A DNA stretch of 64,000 nt from positions 62,001 to 126,000 of the forward strand of contig NZ_VLXZ01000003.1 in NCBI RefSeq assembly GCF_007293315.1. The letters run 5' to 3'. The translations under genes and the position numbers were made by a program. Source of the DNA: Alkalicoccobacillus porphyridii (GTDB lineage: Bacteria; Bacillota; Bacilli; Bacillales; Bacillaceae_D). Below, piece after piece: positions 16,229-25,408 of this stretch (position 1 is the first letter of the stretch; each line of letters begins with the position of its first letter). The notes beneath the pieces were generated by a model. The model was not told the DNA's origin. It saw nothing but the letters and a program-made list of their open reading frames with translations, and searched no databases.

Positions 16229-17251
16229 TTATGAATATAGTCCGAAGCTGAATACATACGCAATGACAACTGCCAATGGTCCTGTAATCATTCGAGACAT
16301 TAATACAGCTGGCACCCCAACCTCAATTGTTTCAGGTTCTGCCTCTCCAAGAGTTAACCCCACTGGCACAAAGTCTGCTCCTGCCTGAGGGTTGATCGCA
16401 AACAATGCCGGTAACGCCAACTGAGGCGGAATATTTCCTCGCCCGATCTCAACCCCAATTAACACCCCTACCACCTGAGCAATAACGGCTCCAGGTCCGA
16501 GTAACGGAGAAAGTAATGGGATGGAGCACAGCACAGATAATAGAAGTAATCCTACAAAGTTACCTGCTAGTGGTGACACAAAGTTGGCGATAAAGTCTCC
16601 AATGCCTGTAAAGGTAATGATTCCAATTAACATACTGACAAACGCCATAAACGGGAGAATATTCTTAATAACTTGTTCTATCGTCTCACGCCCGGCCTGA
16701 TAAAATATACCAACGACCTTTCCTGCGCCTCGACCAACAATCTCAATAATATTTGCTTTCTTTTTTGGCTGCTGAAGCTGAGCCGCTTTAGCCTTTGCCT
16801 CTTCTTTAATGCGGTTTGCTTCATTTTTGTCTAAACGCGATGAATCTTCGGAAGTAGATGTAGATTGTTGCGGTGCTCCCTCTTCCGCAGTTACATTCGC
16901 TATCTTCACGCCAGACACAAAGTTCTCCTCATTTATAAATCTCATTAATGGCCCTGATGGAGAAGTAGGAGTTAGATTTATAGTTAGCACACCCATTTGC
17001 GGGTATACACCACAGCGCGCTGTGCCACCACAATCAATCACGACGCAGGCCATTTCTTCTTTATTTACGGACGTTTTAAAACCGTCAACCGCCTCAGCAC
17101 CGGTAGCATCTGCAATATGCTGGGCAAGTGGATCGATGCCGCCTCCCGTTACAGATACCACATACTTCTTCTGTTCCGTTGGCTGTATCGTTAATGGTCC
17201 ACCCCAGCCTCCACTGCCCTTTTCTACTTTTACTTGTTTGTATTCTGCCAT
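16229..17251 (-). CDS. srlE: PTS glucitol/sorbitol-family EIIB(C) component
   Basis: About 340 residues. The N-terminal EIIB domain has 'GGWGGPL' and the phospho-cysteine region '[14 protein letters not shown]' (C74 and C80 from this start). A charged Ala/Lys-rich linker with '[17 protein letters not shown]' follows, then a membrane domain of several helices (about 190-340). ATG at 17251 has AGGGGG eight bases upstream; the alternative ATG at 17257 is too close to it. It phosphorylates the sugar during uptake together with the EIIC and EIIA neighbours. Confidence 0.92.
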   Translation of the reverse strand: MAEYKQVKVEKGSGGWGGPLTIQPTEQKKYVVSVTGGGIDPLAQHIADATGAEAVDGFKTSVNKEEMACVVIDCGGTARCGVYPQMGVLTINLTPTSPSGPLMRFINEENFVSGVKIANVTAEEGAPQQSTSTSEDSSRLDKNEANRIKEEAKAKAAQLQQPKKKANIIEIVGRGAGKVVGIFYQAGRETIEQVIKNILPFMAFVSMLIGIITFTGIGDFIANFVSPLAGNFVGLLLLSVLCSIPLLSPLLGPGAVIAQVVGVLIGVEIGRGNIPPQLALPALFAINPQAGADFVPVGLTLGEAEPETIEVGVPAVLMSRMITGPLAVVIAYVFSFGLYS

Positions 17252-17276
17252 AGTCATTACCCCCTAATAATCTTTC

Positions 17277-17816
17277 TTATGATTGTGAGGCAAGCTCTTG
17301 CTCTCGCTTTTTAATTAAACGGCCAGTGATAATTTCGGTGACGATACCACGAATTAAGATTACAATAAGACCTACGATAAAGAACCTGATGGCTAAGGGT
17401 CCAAGCGATAATCCGAGCGTGGTAATACCTGAGGCGATGCCCATATATACAAACAACTCTGCAGGGTTACCATGTGGAAACAATCCGGTAATTGGATGAA
17501 CAAAGGATACAGCTGAGTCATAAAAAGCTGGTTTCTGATGCTCTGGTAAGAATCGTCCAAATGTATACGCCATTGGATTCGTTAAGAAAAATACAGCTAA
17601 GAAAGGAAATAATGAGTAACGTAAGATGATGTTTTTTGTGCTCTTTAGTGCTAATTTATTGATACGCTCTTCGCCAACCATTTTAATGATTGCGTTTACA
17701 GCAGTGATTAAACAAATCAACGTTGGAATAATGCCAGTGACCATTCCGATAAAGGTTTGACCGCCCTCCTCAAACATTCCGATAAAACCTTCTGCAAGCT
17801 GTACTAAAAAGTCCAT
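17277..17816 (-). CDS. srlA: PTS glucitol/sorbitol-family EIIC component
   Basis: This 179-residue integral membrane protein matches EIIC2 of the Gut family: 'LAEGFIGMFEEGGQTFIGMVTGIIPTLICL', 'NPMAYTFGRFLPEHQKPAFYDS', 'THPLFPHGNPAELFVY'-like segments. It forms the translocation channel with the membrane part of EIIBC. It follows gutM by 13 bp and precedes EIIB by 19 bp. Length matches E. coli SrlA. Confidence 0.92.
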   Translation of the reverse strand: MDFLVQLAEGFIGMFEEGGQTFIGMVTGIIPTLICLITAVNAIIKMVGEERINKLALKSTKNIILRYSLFPFLAVFFLTNPMAYTFGRFLPEHQKPAFYDSAVSFVHPITGLFPHGNPAELFVYMGIASGITTLGLSLGPLAIRFFIVGLIVILIRGIVTEIITGRLIKKREQELASQS

Positions 17817-17829
17817 CTGCCCTTCCCCC

Positions 17830-18210
17830 TTATCCTGCTATTGTTTTATTGCGTTGCTTATTTATTTGATCTAGAGAGGTTTCAATTGCTTTGCGGAGTG
17901 GATGCTCCTGAACCAATTGTTTAACCTCGTGAACGAATAAACCATCAAATGCTGTAAGTGGTGAAAATCTTGAAAAAACGGTCACTCCCGCCATTTTTCT
18001 ACCTTCTATAACTCTTCCATCCTGGTTGGTTACAAGAATGACAATACTACCTATCCCCAGTCGTTGCTTATGAATCCCGACTCCAAGGTATCCTGATGAG
18101 CGTTTACTCATTTCCTTAAGCGTTTTTTGATAATGATTCATTTGAACCCGAGTTAGCAAAAGCTGCAAAATCCACGTTGCAGTAAATAATCCAATCAGCC
18201 ATCCCCACAT
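17830..18210 (-). CDS. gutM: GutM-family glucitol operon activator-like membrane protein
   Basis: The 126-residue protein has one N-terminal membrane helix ('LIGLFTATWILQLLLTRVQ') and the soluble GutM domain ('GIGSIVILVTNQDGRVIEGRKMAGVTVFSRF'). GutM proteins accompany glucitol PTS operons and affect their expression in enterobacteria; the mechanism in Bacillus is not established. It is the first gene of the operon, with GGGGTGATTTC before the ATG, and with a cre box and operator-like repeat immediately upstream. Confidence 0.85.
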   Translation of the reverse strand: MWGWLIGLFTATWILQLLLTRVQMNHYQKTLKEMSKRSSGYLGVGIHKQRLGIGSIVILVTNQDGRVIEGRKMAGVTVFSRFSPLTAFDGLFVHEVKQLVQEHPLRKAIETSLDQINKQRNKTIAG

Positions 18211-18229
18211 GAAATCACCCCTTTAATTA

Positions 18230-18254
18230 CATATGTTCATATTAGTTACTTATG
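18230..18254. promoter_or_regulatory. Degenerate copy of the 25-bp operator before gutM
   Basis: CATATGTTC begins and ACTTATG ends a 25-bp block that matches 15 of 25 positions of the perfect palindrome at 14025, including seven of the nine bases of the left half-site pattern. It lies 20 bp upstream of gutM. Confidence 0.4.
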
Positions 18255-18263
18255 TTTCGATTA

Positions 18264-18277
18264 TAAAAGCGCTTTCA
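18264..18277. promoter_or_regulatory. CcpA cre site upstream of the PTS operon
   Basis: TAAAAGCGCTTTCA (reverse TGAAAGCGCTTTTA) matches TGWAANCGNTNWCA with one mismatch. Predicts repression by preferred sugars. Confidence 0.65.
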
Positions 18278-18329
18278 ATTTTCGTCAAGTAGTTTTCTGA
18301 AAAATATGTCGAAACTACTCATCTACTTT

Positions 18330-18343
18330 TGAAAACGCTTTAA
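18330..18343. promoter_or_regulatory. Second cre site between regulator and PTS operon
   Basis: TGAAAACGCTTTAA matches the cre consensus with one mismatch and lies 13 bp from the SorC-type stop codon, 53 bp from the first cre. Confidence 0.55.
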
Positions 18344-18355
18344 CTATCGTACATT

Positions 18356-19306
18356 TTAAATGTGGTCATTAACTAATGATTGTGCGGTAGAGTCATCAAC
18401 GATTAGCACGTTTAAATAATTTGATTTTAGTGCGATCAGCAAGCTTTCTACTTTATGAGACCCTTCTGCTACCCCTACTACTTCTGGAATATCTTTAAGC
18501 TCATCTAAGGTAATGCCAATCACCCGATCGTTTAATGGGTGCGTTATTTGATCACCCACCATATCAAAGAAACGAGAGCCGATATCGCCTACAACACCTG
18601 ACTTCCGCAGCGAAACCAAGTCTTCTTCCTTTAAATATTCCATTGTGCTCATCGTTGAATTCAAAAGTGGATTACCAATCCCTACAAGAGCCATCTCAAC
18701 CTGCCTACCCTCCGCTAAAACGTTGGCTATATCCTCACTTTCAATGAGCCGTTGCTTTAATTCTTCACTTTCCACCATCGCCGGAGCATACAGATAGGAA
18801 CAGGTGCCATTTACTTTTTGGGCAAGCTGATAGGCTAATAGATTTGAGTGAATGTTAACTAGCTTCCTTCCCATGCCTCCAACAAGCGGCACGATGTTTA
18901 AGTCAGAACGCTGCTCATAAGGATACTCGTTCACCATACTGTAAAGCGCAGTTCCCCATGAAATTCCGAGACTTTTAATCCCGTCCAGATGCTTACTCAC
19001 ATAATAAGCAGCTGCTTTACCAACAGAACGCTTGACCATCTCTGGAGTTAGACCTGAAGTAGGAACAACCACGGCTTCCTTAAGTCCAAACAGGTTTTCT
19101 AATTTATGCTCCAAGGTAGCTGTATGAGCATTTTCATCTTTTATATAAATCTCTACGATACCCAGTTCTCTTGCTCTATTCAGCATTTTTGAGATAACTG
19201 GTCTCGACACCGACATTTTTTTTGCAATTTGAGCTTGTGTCCAGCCATCAAAATAGTAAAGATTTGCAGCCTTAACTAGTAGACGTCGCTCGTCCCAATT
19301 AACCAT
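18356..19306 (-). CDS. SorC/DeoR-type sugar-binding transcriptional regulator
   Basis: The 316-residue protein has an N-terminal HTH ('WTQAQIAKKMSVSRPVISKMLNRARELGIV', about 23-52) and a C-terminal sugar-phosphate-binding domain with 'LGISWGTALYSMV', 'IVPLVGGMG' and 'GVAEGSHKVESLLIALKSNYLNVLIVD'. SorC-family proteins bind a phosphorylated sugar. It lies just upstream of the gutM-PTS operon in the same direction, so it is the likely local regulator and may recognise the palindromes at 14025 and 18230. No RNA or gene fills 18211-18355 except cre sites. Confidence 0.92.
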   Translation of the reverse strand: MVNWDERRLLVKAANLYYFDGWTQAQIAKKMSVSRPVISKMLNRARELGIVEIYIKDENAHTATLEHKLENLFGLKEAVVVPTSGLTPEMVKRSVGKAAAYYVSKHLDGIKSLGISWGTALYSMVNEYPYEQRSDLNIVPLVGGMGRKLVNIHSNLLAYQLAQKVNGTCSYLYAPAMVESEELKQRLIESEDIANVLAEGRQVEMALVGIGNPLLNSTMSTMEYLKEEDLVSLRKSGVVGDIGSRFFDMVGDQITHPLNDRVIGITLDELKDIPEVVGVAEGSHKVESLLIALKSNYLNVLIVDDSTAQSLVNDHI

Positions 19307-19445
19307 TTAAGATCACTCCTATAGTAAACTATGTGCACTTATGATCCAATTATAACAGATGTTCCGCCAAAGCACATACGTCATTATTATAGTATATAAA
19401 AGAGGGAGAAGAGGTAAAGTCCTGATTATTGTGTACATAGAACAT

Positions 19446-19809
19446 GCGGACGAAAATGGAGGACCGAAACCTAAGGGATGAAAAGAGAGGTCACTGAAAA
19501 ACGATCTTTATAAGTCTGCGAACGTTCTTCAATTGTATAAGTCAGAACGTTAGCGAAAGGAGAACCCGTAGACTCCTGCGGAACAGAACGAGTCTGAAGA
19601 CATCGAAGTGGTGGTTTTCCGCTTCGAGGGCTGAGGCCGTTCCCGCGGAAAGCGTAGGGTTCTCCTGTAGCGGCGCCAGTCAGCTCATTCTTACGTGACT
19701 TTTTCAGTGGCCTCGATGAAAAGGTTCAATGAGATAAATCGACGTAGTTGAGTTAGCTCATTACCTTGCCTCGGGTAAGTGCCCCCATTTTGGGGAGCTG
19801 CGGCCGAAG
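19446..19809 (+). repeat. Element A copy 2, interrupted by element B
   Basis: Starts GCGGACGAAAATGGAGG, is interrupted at GATGAAAAG, and resumes with GGTTCAATGAGATAAATCGACG to end in GCGGCCGAAG. The interruption point is the same as in copy 1. Confidence 0.75.
19487..19714 (-). mobile_element. Element B copy 2 (228 bp)
   Basis: Ends GAGGTCACTGAAAAA and TTTTTCAGTGGCCTC. The 9-mer GATGAAAAG lies at 19477-19485 and again at 19715-19723, with one extra A at 19486 on the left. Relative to element A the orientation is the same as copy 1. Core stem sequences match copy 1 closely. Confidence 0.72.
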
Positions 19810-19870
19810 ATACAAAACTAATTTACACATAAGCATGGACTCTATCGGAGAAGACAGAAATGATTGGAAA

Positions 19871-20233
19871 TTACCAAAAGCGTAGATAAATACCTAGAGG
19901 TAAAAATAAACCAATGAGGATGGTCAAACTAATAATGGTGATCATCGATATCGTTGTGAACTTAGTCAAATCCCCTTTATTAAGATGCATAAGAAAAATT
20001 TCCATAATGCCCATACTAACCATACCGAGAATCAGCTTAGCTCCTCGCATCAATGAAAAAGGCATCATTGGAACGAGCAGAATGCCAGTAGCTAGCACAA
20101 ATAAAAATGATACCCTCATAAACTGGTGAAGAATAATGGCTTGTTTTCGCTTTTTATTCACATATAGCTTGTAGACTATTCCAAAAAGGAGGAGTGTTAC
20201 AGTAATAGCGATTAGATGATATTGAGTCAGCAA
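19871..20233 (-). CDS. YisL-family (DUF1516) integral membrane protein
   Basis: About 120 residues with four membrane helices; 'ILHQFMRVSFLFVLATGILLV' and 'AKLILGMVSMGIMEIFLM' and 'GLFLPLGIYLRFW' follow the YisL pattern. TTG at 20233 is preferred because AAGGAGG lies eight bases upstream and the length then equals that of YisL; the frame itself is open back to 20287. Function of the family is unknown. It is monocistronic, between repeat copy 2 and a binding-protein gene. Confidence 0.82.
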   Translation of the reverse strand: MLTQYHLIAITVTLLLFGIVYKLYVNKKRKQAIILHQFMRVSFLFVLATGILLVPMMPFSLMRGAKLILGMVSMGIMEIFLMHLNKGDLTKFTTISMITIISLTILIGLFLPLGIYLRFW

Positions 20234-20278
20234 ATGAAGCACCTCCTTATTTTTATCTTCCGTTCTTATTATAGAAAA

Positions 20279-20313
20279 AGAGAGCACCTATTCATAGTGA
20301 ATAAGCAACTCTC
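20279..20313 (-). terminator. Terminator of the peptide-type binding protein gene
   Basis: AGAGAG...CTCTCT with inner TATTCA/TGAATA forms the stem; the minus strand ends TCTCTTTTTCT. It follows the stop of the 20323 gene by 10 bp. Confidence 0.7.
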
Positions 20314-20322
20314 TTAAGATTG

Positions 20323-21915
20323 TTAAGGTATTGTCACTTCATTTAACTGATAGAAGCCTGAAGCATCTGCCCAAAAGCCCTCAACTCCATCGCGATAACC
20401 CATTATATGTGAAGGATGATAGAGAAAGGTCATTGGTACTTCTTCGTTTAAATAATTGCTAGCATCTTCATAAAGACCTAGTCGAGTATTTTCATCCTGT
20501 TCGATTCTAGCTTGATGCAGCATGTCATCAAACGTATCATCCTCCATAAAGACGCGATTCCCAGGAGGTCCTATATTATCTGAATGGAAGAGCATATGCA
20601 TTGGATAATCCGCGTCCCCAGTGCCAAGAGATAAGCCAAGGATAAACATATCATGTTCCCCCGATGCTGTAGCGTCTAAGTAGGCACCCCACTCAACGAC
20701 ACGAATCTCAACATCGATGCCAATTTCCTCAAGATTCTGCTGAGCCATTTCCGCAATATCCATACGCTCACGGTTATCGTTTGTCCAGATGGTCGTTGAG
20801 AAGCCATCTTCATAACCAGCTTCTGCTAAAAGCTCTCTTGCTCTCTCCGGGTCTCTTTCAATGCCGGTTACATTCTCGCTGTAACCAAAATTCGTGTCGT
20901 TTACAGTTCCAACAGCAACCTCTCCAGTCCCTTCAAGAATGCCATTCATCATATCCTCTTTATTAATGGTCATGGCAACTGCTTTACGCACATTCACATC
21001 ATCAAATGGTTCCTTTTGCATATTGAACCCTAAGTATGTAATACTTGCCGCGTTTCGTTCGTAAGCATTTATTCCATCAGTGTTATTTAAGCGACCGAAA
21101 TCACTGGCTGTAATTGGACTGATAATATGCGCAGCCCCAGTTTCCAGATCAGCAAGTCTTGTCTGATCCTCAGGTACCACTCGGAACGTTACTGTATCAA
21201 CTAAAGCCGGCTCGCCCCAATAGTCAGGGTTTTGATCGAGTACAATTTGATCCCCAGGAGCCCAGCTGTTAAATGTAAAATAGCCCGTTCCTATAGGGTT
21301 TTCATTGATATACTCACCAGGCTGTCCACCAGCCTCCATATTCGCGTAATCCTCTTCGATCACATCCTGACTCACGATACCCGCAGCGTAATGCGCAAAA
21401 TGAGCAGGTAATGGTGCAAATGGCACCTCTGTGCTTAGATGAATCGTGTGGTCATCTACGACCTCAATCTCTTCAATAATTTCAAACAATATTTTTCTAG
21501 GTGATGCTACTTCTTCATCCAAAATCCGTTCAAGATTTGCTTTTACAACATCTGCATTAAACTCCGAGTCATCATGAAAGGTAATGCCTTCATTTAACTT
21601 AAATTCCCAAACATCATCTTCAATCGCTTCCCACGATTCGGCTAATAAGGGCTCAAGCTCCATATCCTCATTAAACTTTGTTAAGGTCTCATACACATTA
21701 GTCTGAATATTTCCAGAAGGAACATCATTTCCTGTATGAGGATCTAATGTATTTGCATCTGAAAGTACGGCCAGTATTAGGTCTCCTCCTGGACTTCCTT
21801 CTGTGCCATTAGCATCTACCTCTTCCACACCTGAATCACTTGCACAACCAGCCATAAAAAGTGCCGCTGCGCCGATTAAACCGTACTGTAGCTGTTTTCC
21901 ACCATGAGCATTCAT
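20323..21915 (-). CDS. ABC transporter substrate-binding lipoprotein, peptide/nickel/opine family (SBP family 5)
   Basis: The 530-residue protein has a lipobox with C24 ('LFMAGC') and an acidic linker, then the SBP_bac_5 fold: 'DANTLDPHTGNDVPSGNIQTNVYETL', 'WEFKLNEGITFHDDSEFNADVVKANLERI', 'NENPIGTGYFTF'. It captures oligopeptides or related ligands outside the cell. No permease or ATPase accompanies it; it would need a transporter from elsewhere. AAAGGAGGCTACAA precedes ATG. A close paralogue starts at 62703. The high acidity suits an alkaline or saline exterior. Confidence 0.9.
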   Translation of the reverse strand: MNAHGGKQLQYGLIGAAALFMAGCASDSGVEEVDANGTEGSPGGDLILAVLSDANTLDPHTGNDVPSGNIQTNVYETLTKFNEDMELEPLLAESWEAIEDDVWEFKLNEGITFHDDSEFNADVVKANLERILDEEVASPRKILFEIIEEIEVVDDHTIHLSTEVPFAPLPAHFAHYAAGIVSQDVIEEDYANMEAGGQPGEYINENPIGTGYFTFNSWAPGDQIVLDQNPDYWGEPALVDTVTFRVVPEDQTRLADLETGAAHIISPITASDFGRLNNTDGINAYERNAASITYLGFNMQKEPFDDVNVRKAVAMTINKEDMMNGILEGTGEVAVGTVNDTNFGYSENVTGIERDPERARELLAEAGYEDGFSTTIWTNDNRERMDIAEMAQQNLEEIGIDVEIRVVEWGAYLDATASGEHDMFILGLSLGTGDADYPMHMLFHSDNIGPPGNRVFMEDDTFDDMLHQARIEQDENTRLGLYEDASNYLNEEVPMTFLYHPSHIMGYRDGVEGFWADASGFYQLNEVTIP

Positions 21916-22113
21916 TTGTAGCCTCCTTTGTTATTTGTTCATTCTTTTGTCCACCCTCCAATAAATCCCCTTAAATATCCCAGGGGAGAAGACAAAGGAA
22001 TGAAAACGTATTTATAGAATAGACTCTTCTAACCTACTATAAATAACTAGTTGAAAACAAAGTATAATGTGAAGGTTTTGTGTCTTTTGTTTATTCTGAA
22101 AATTTAAAGTCGT

Positions 22114-22156
22114 AAAAAATGAAATCCGAACAAGCTGAACGGGCGGTTCGGATTTC
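22114..22156 (-). terminator. Terminator of the iron-siderophore operon
   Basis: GAAATCCGAAC (22121-22131) pairs perfectly with GTTCGGATTTC (22146-22156); the minus strand then reads ATTTTTTA. It lies 7 bp after the permease stop. Confidence 0.88.
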
Positions 22157-22163
22157 ACTCATT

Positions 22164-24278
22164 TTATCTAGCTTTTAACAGTCTTGGTCTCGCTGATCGA
22201 TACATTAAATATAATAAGTAAGGTGCGCCTATAATAGCTGTTACAACACCTGCAGGAAGCTCTTTAGGAGCAAGCAGGACAACACCAATCCAATCAGCTG
22301 CCGCTAAGAGAAGTCCACCAAGCAAAGCCGATAGAATCATCGCTTTTTGATGATGGGGACCCACTAGCATCCGAGCTGCATGCGGTGCTAATAATCCAAT
22401 AAATCCAACGGCCCCAACATTTGCCGCTGCTACAGAAGCGAGTAAGACTGCAATAACAGCAACAGTAAGTCGCGTTTGGCGAACCTTCATCCCGAGTCCG
22501 GTTGAACTTTCCTCATTAAAAGAAAGCAAATCAACCTTTCTTCCTTGCCACCAAGCAAGCAGTATTAGAATACCCACGGAAGGAAGAAGCAAATACAACT
22601 CACTCCAACCACGGCCATACGCGCTTCCTGCCATCCACGTAAGCGCTGGAGCGACGGAAACTTTAGCATACACAATGAGTATATTAATGAAGGCTGCACC
22701 TGCAGCCGCCACAGCAATTCCAACAAGTGTTAAAATCATTGGATCTAGACCACGACGCCAAGAGATTCCATACACAATCGCTGCTGCCCCCATCCCTCCT
22801 AATACAGCTCCGGCCGGCAGCCAAAAGCCTGAAAGTTGGGGAAATACAACCATAATCAGTAAAGCACCAACACCAGCTCCACTTGTAATACCAATTACCT
22901 GTGGATCCCCTAGTGGATTGCGTATCGTATTTTGAATCAGGCTTCCACTTACGGCTATAGCCATTCCAGATATTCCGGCAATTAAAAGCCTCGGTAGCCT
23001 GAAATCGTACAAAATCTTTTCATGGATGGCCTGCCCTTGTCCAATTAAGGCTGCCCAAACATCAGGGAGGGGAATGTACAAGCTTCCACTTGTGAGACTA
23101 AGTGTCCATACAGCGAGCATTAAAATCGTAAATACGGTTGCCCACAGTGAAAACGAGCCAATTCGTCTTGAACCTCCTACACTCATTGATAAATTTGACT
23201 GAAAACCGGCGCCTCCTTTTACATGCTTAGACATACGCAAGGCAAGCCAGATGAGCCAAGGGGCACCAATCGCAGCCGTAATGGCTCCAGCAGGAAGTTC
23301 TCCATAACTATCAATAAAGCTTCTCGCTATTGTATCTGCAGCGAGCAGGATGGTAGAACCCCAAATTGCACTAATCGGAAGAAGCCAAATATGCTGGCGA
23401 ACCCCCATCATTCTTACAAGGTGCGGGGCAACCAACCCAATAAATCCAATTGGACCTACAATACTTACACTGACACAAGCTATAACAACCGCAATAGCCA
23501 TCGCTACGATTCGTGTTTGTTTCACTCTCTGCCCTAATGACTTTGAGGTTTCTTCATTTAAAGTAAGTACATCCAACTGACGAGCAAGCAGACATACAAT
23601 AAAGATGCCCCCCGCAACCCACGGCCAGGAAAAGCTTACCCCACTCCAATTATTTTGAATTAATGAACCGGACCCCCATAGAAAAACCCCTTGAACTGTT
23701 TGTTGATTTAACATGATGAGTGCACTTGTAACCGATGAAAGAACCAAGGTGACAATCATTCCGGAAAGGGCCACTCGGATGGGTGTGCTTCTACGACCAC
23801 CAGCTAAACTAAAAACAGCTACAGCAGCACCTGCACCACCAGCAACCGCTACAGGAAAAGCATATTGCGTCTGTAAAGCAGGGAAGAAAATCATCCCTGC
23901 CACCACTGCAAGATACGCACCTGCGTTTACCCCCAATGTGGTTTCTGAAGCTAATGGATTTCTCGTTACCGTTTGCATAAGTGCGCCTGCAACGGCTAGC
24001 GCACAGCCAGAAACAATACCCATGACTGCTCTTGGAAATCGGTTCGCCCAAATTAAATGATGCTCCGCCAAATCCTGACGATTCAGCAGAGCTCCAATCA
24101 CATCATATACCGATACATCTGCACGTCCCTGAGTCAAGCTAACTAATAATGTGAAAGCTAAGATCACAACACCGCTCAACAGCATAATAATTGGACGCAG
24201 GCTTTGTTTACTTAGGACATGTTGGACAGAGGGGGGGTGATTTGACATCCCCTCTGCCCTTTTTTCTCCTCTACTCAT
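22164..24278 (-). CDS. Fused FecCD-type iron-siderophore ABC permease (FhuB-like)
   Basis: The 704-residue protein contains two complete FecCD permease units in tandem (about 25-345 and 375-700). Each has the 'GRLPR/FRLPRLLIAGISGMALAVSGALMQ..RNPLA' start, 'GSSSQLS'-like loops and the ATPase-contact region 'VRQTRIVAMAIAVVIACVSVSIVGPIGFIGLVAPHLVRMM'. About 20 membrane helices are expected. E. coli FhuB is fused the same way; most Bacillus permeases are two genes. It overlaps the binding-protein stop by 8 bp. No ATPase gene is adjacent, so an unlinked FhuC-type subunit must serve it. Confidence 0.93.
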   Translation of the reverse strand: MSRGEKRAEGMSNHPPSVQHVLSKQSLRPIIMLLSGVVILAFTLLVSLTQGRADVSVYDVIGALLNRQDLAEHHLIWANRFPRAVMGIVSGCALAVAGALMQTVTRNPLASETTLGVNAGAYLAVVAGMIFFPALQTQYAFPVAVAGGAGAAVAVFSLAGGRRSTPIRVALSGMIVTLVLSSVTSALIMLNQQTVQGVFLWGSGSLIQNNWSGVSFSWPWVAGGIFIVCLLARQLDVLTLNEETSKSLGQRVKQTRIVAMAIAVVIACVSVSIVGPIGFIGLVAPHLVRMMGVRQHIWLLPISAIWGSTILLAADTIARSFIDSYGELPAGAITAAIGAPWLIWLALRMSKHVKGGAGFQSNLSMSVGGSRRIGSFSLWATVFTILMLAVWTLSLTSGSLYIPLPDVWAALIGQGQAIHEKILYDFRLPRLLIAGISGMAIAVSGSLIQNTIRNPLGDPQVIGITSGAGVGALLIMVVFPQLSGFWLPAGAVLGGMGAAAIVYGISWRRGLDPMILTLVGIAVAAAGAAFINILIVYAKVSVAPALTWMAGSAYGRGWSELYLLLPSVGILILLAWWQGRKVDLLSFNEESSTGLGMKVRQTRLTVAVIAVLLASVAAANVGAVGFIGLLAPHAARMLVGPHHQKAMILSALLGGLLLAAADWIGVVLLAPKELPAGVVTAIIGAPYLLYLMYRSARPRLLKAR

Positions 24279-25266
24279 TTAAAAAGGCGTCTACCACTTT
24301 TTCAGCATAAATTTGAGCTGATAGAGGTCCCCCGTACGGCCACGCATCGCCGCCAAGTGAGTAGATTCGATCTTCCTCTACAAAGGTAAGACCATCCCAG
24401 ATTGGATTTCCAGTTAAGTGATTTCCGATAACATCATCACTCTCTTGAATGATCGTGAAGAAGTTTGCATCCTCGATAGCTGGAAGAGCTTCAACGTCCG
24501 CAGAGGTAAAACCGTATCTTTCAAACTGAGAGGATTGGAACGCATTTACTAGCCCCATCTCTTCAATCATTGGTGCAGCCATCGACGTGTCATCATGTAA
24601 GCGAAAGGTTACAGCATTTTGATCACTATAAGCCATCGCCACAACAAACTCTTCTCCAGCCTTGCCAGCATCCTCAATCTTCTGCTTTGATTCTGCAAAA
24701 AGCTGGTCAATGCCATCAAGTACTTCCTGAGCTTCCTGCTCCTTATCCATAATGGTCGCAATCTCATTAAAGGTTTCTATCATCACATCATACTGTGTGC
24801 CTTCTCCTTCAGCTGGATACGGATCGTATACAAGTGTAGGAGCAATATCATTCAGCTCCTCATAATTACTCTCAACATTTGATTCCAGGCCAATAATAAG
24901 ATCAGGCTCTAAGGCTAAAATCATTTCAAGATTGGGTGTATTACGCATTCCGATATCTTCTACGCCATCAGGTATTTCCATACCAATATCGACCCACGTA
25001 TTCATACCCTCAATATCCGCAATTCCAACAGGCTCTATCCCTAATGCAAGAAAGTCCTCAACATAACCCCACTCAAGCACCACCACTCGTTCAGGAACAC
25101 CGATAATATCTGCCGTCCCTCGTGTATGTTCAAATGTACGCACTTCTTGATCATTCTCATCTGTATTTGTACTCTCATTGCTATTGCTCGTTTCACCACA
25201 ACCTGCAACAATCGTTAAACTAGCCGTTACTGCTCCTACAAGTCCAAATCCTTTTCTCCAACCCAT
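24271..25266 (-). CDS. Iron-siderophore ABC transporter substrate-binding lipoprotein
   Basis: The 331-residue protein has a signal peptide with lipobox C23 ('LTIVAGC'), a Ser/Asn/Glu-rich linker and a FecB/FepB-type helical-backbone binding domain ('RVVVLEWGYVEDFLALGIEPVGIADIEG', 'LEPDLIIGLE', 'GGPLSAQIYAEKVVDAF'). It delivers a ferric siderophore to the fused permease downstream. GGAGG lies ahead of ATG, and a Fur box is about 40 bp upstream. Confidence 0.92.
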   Translation of the reverse strand: MGWRKGFGLVGAVTASLTIVAGCGETSNSNESTNTDENDQEVRTFEHTRGTADIIGVPERVVVLEWGYVEDFLALGIEPVGIADIEGMNTWVDIGMEIPDGVEDIGMRNTPNLEMILALEPDLIIGLESNVESNYEELNDIAPTLVYDPYPAEGEGTQYDVMIETFNEIATIMDKEQEAQEVLDGIDQLFAESKQKIEDAGKAGEEFVVAMAYSDQNAVTFRLHDDTSMAAPMIEEMGLVNAFQSSQFERYGFTSADVEALPAIEDANFFTIIQESDDVIGNHLTGNPIWDGLTFVEEDRIYSLGGDAWPYGGPLSAQIYAEKVVDAFLNE

Positions 25267-25304
25267 CCTGCTGCCTCCATTTATGTACGTTATTTAATTA
25301 TCAA

Positions 25305-25319
25305 TAATAATCATTCTCA
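25305..25319. promoter_or_regulatory. Fur box upstream of the siderophore operon
   Basis: On the minus strand TGAGAATGATTATTA matches the 7-1-7 Fur consensus TGATAATNATTATCA at 13 of 15 positions. A 16-bp palindrome ATTCTCAATTGAGAAT (25314-25329) overlaps it. Predicts iron repression. Confidence 0.75.
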
Positions 25320-25408
25320 ATTGAGAATAGCAAAACTCCTAACATTCGTCAATAAAAAGATAGTGGGTTAGTAGACTTAGGTACATTTTGTACACCATAG
25401 GATCATAA

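Noticed and set aside
21916-22113. Riboswitch in the leader of the 20323 binding protein
   Set aside because: A short CCCCT/AGGGG hairpin is present but no known riboswitch core or terminator/antiterminator pair is visible.
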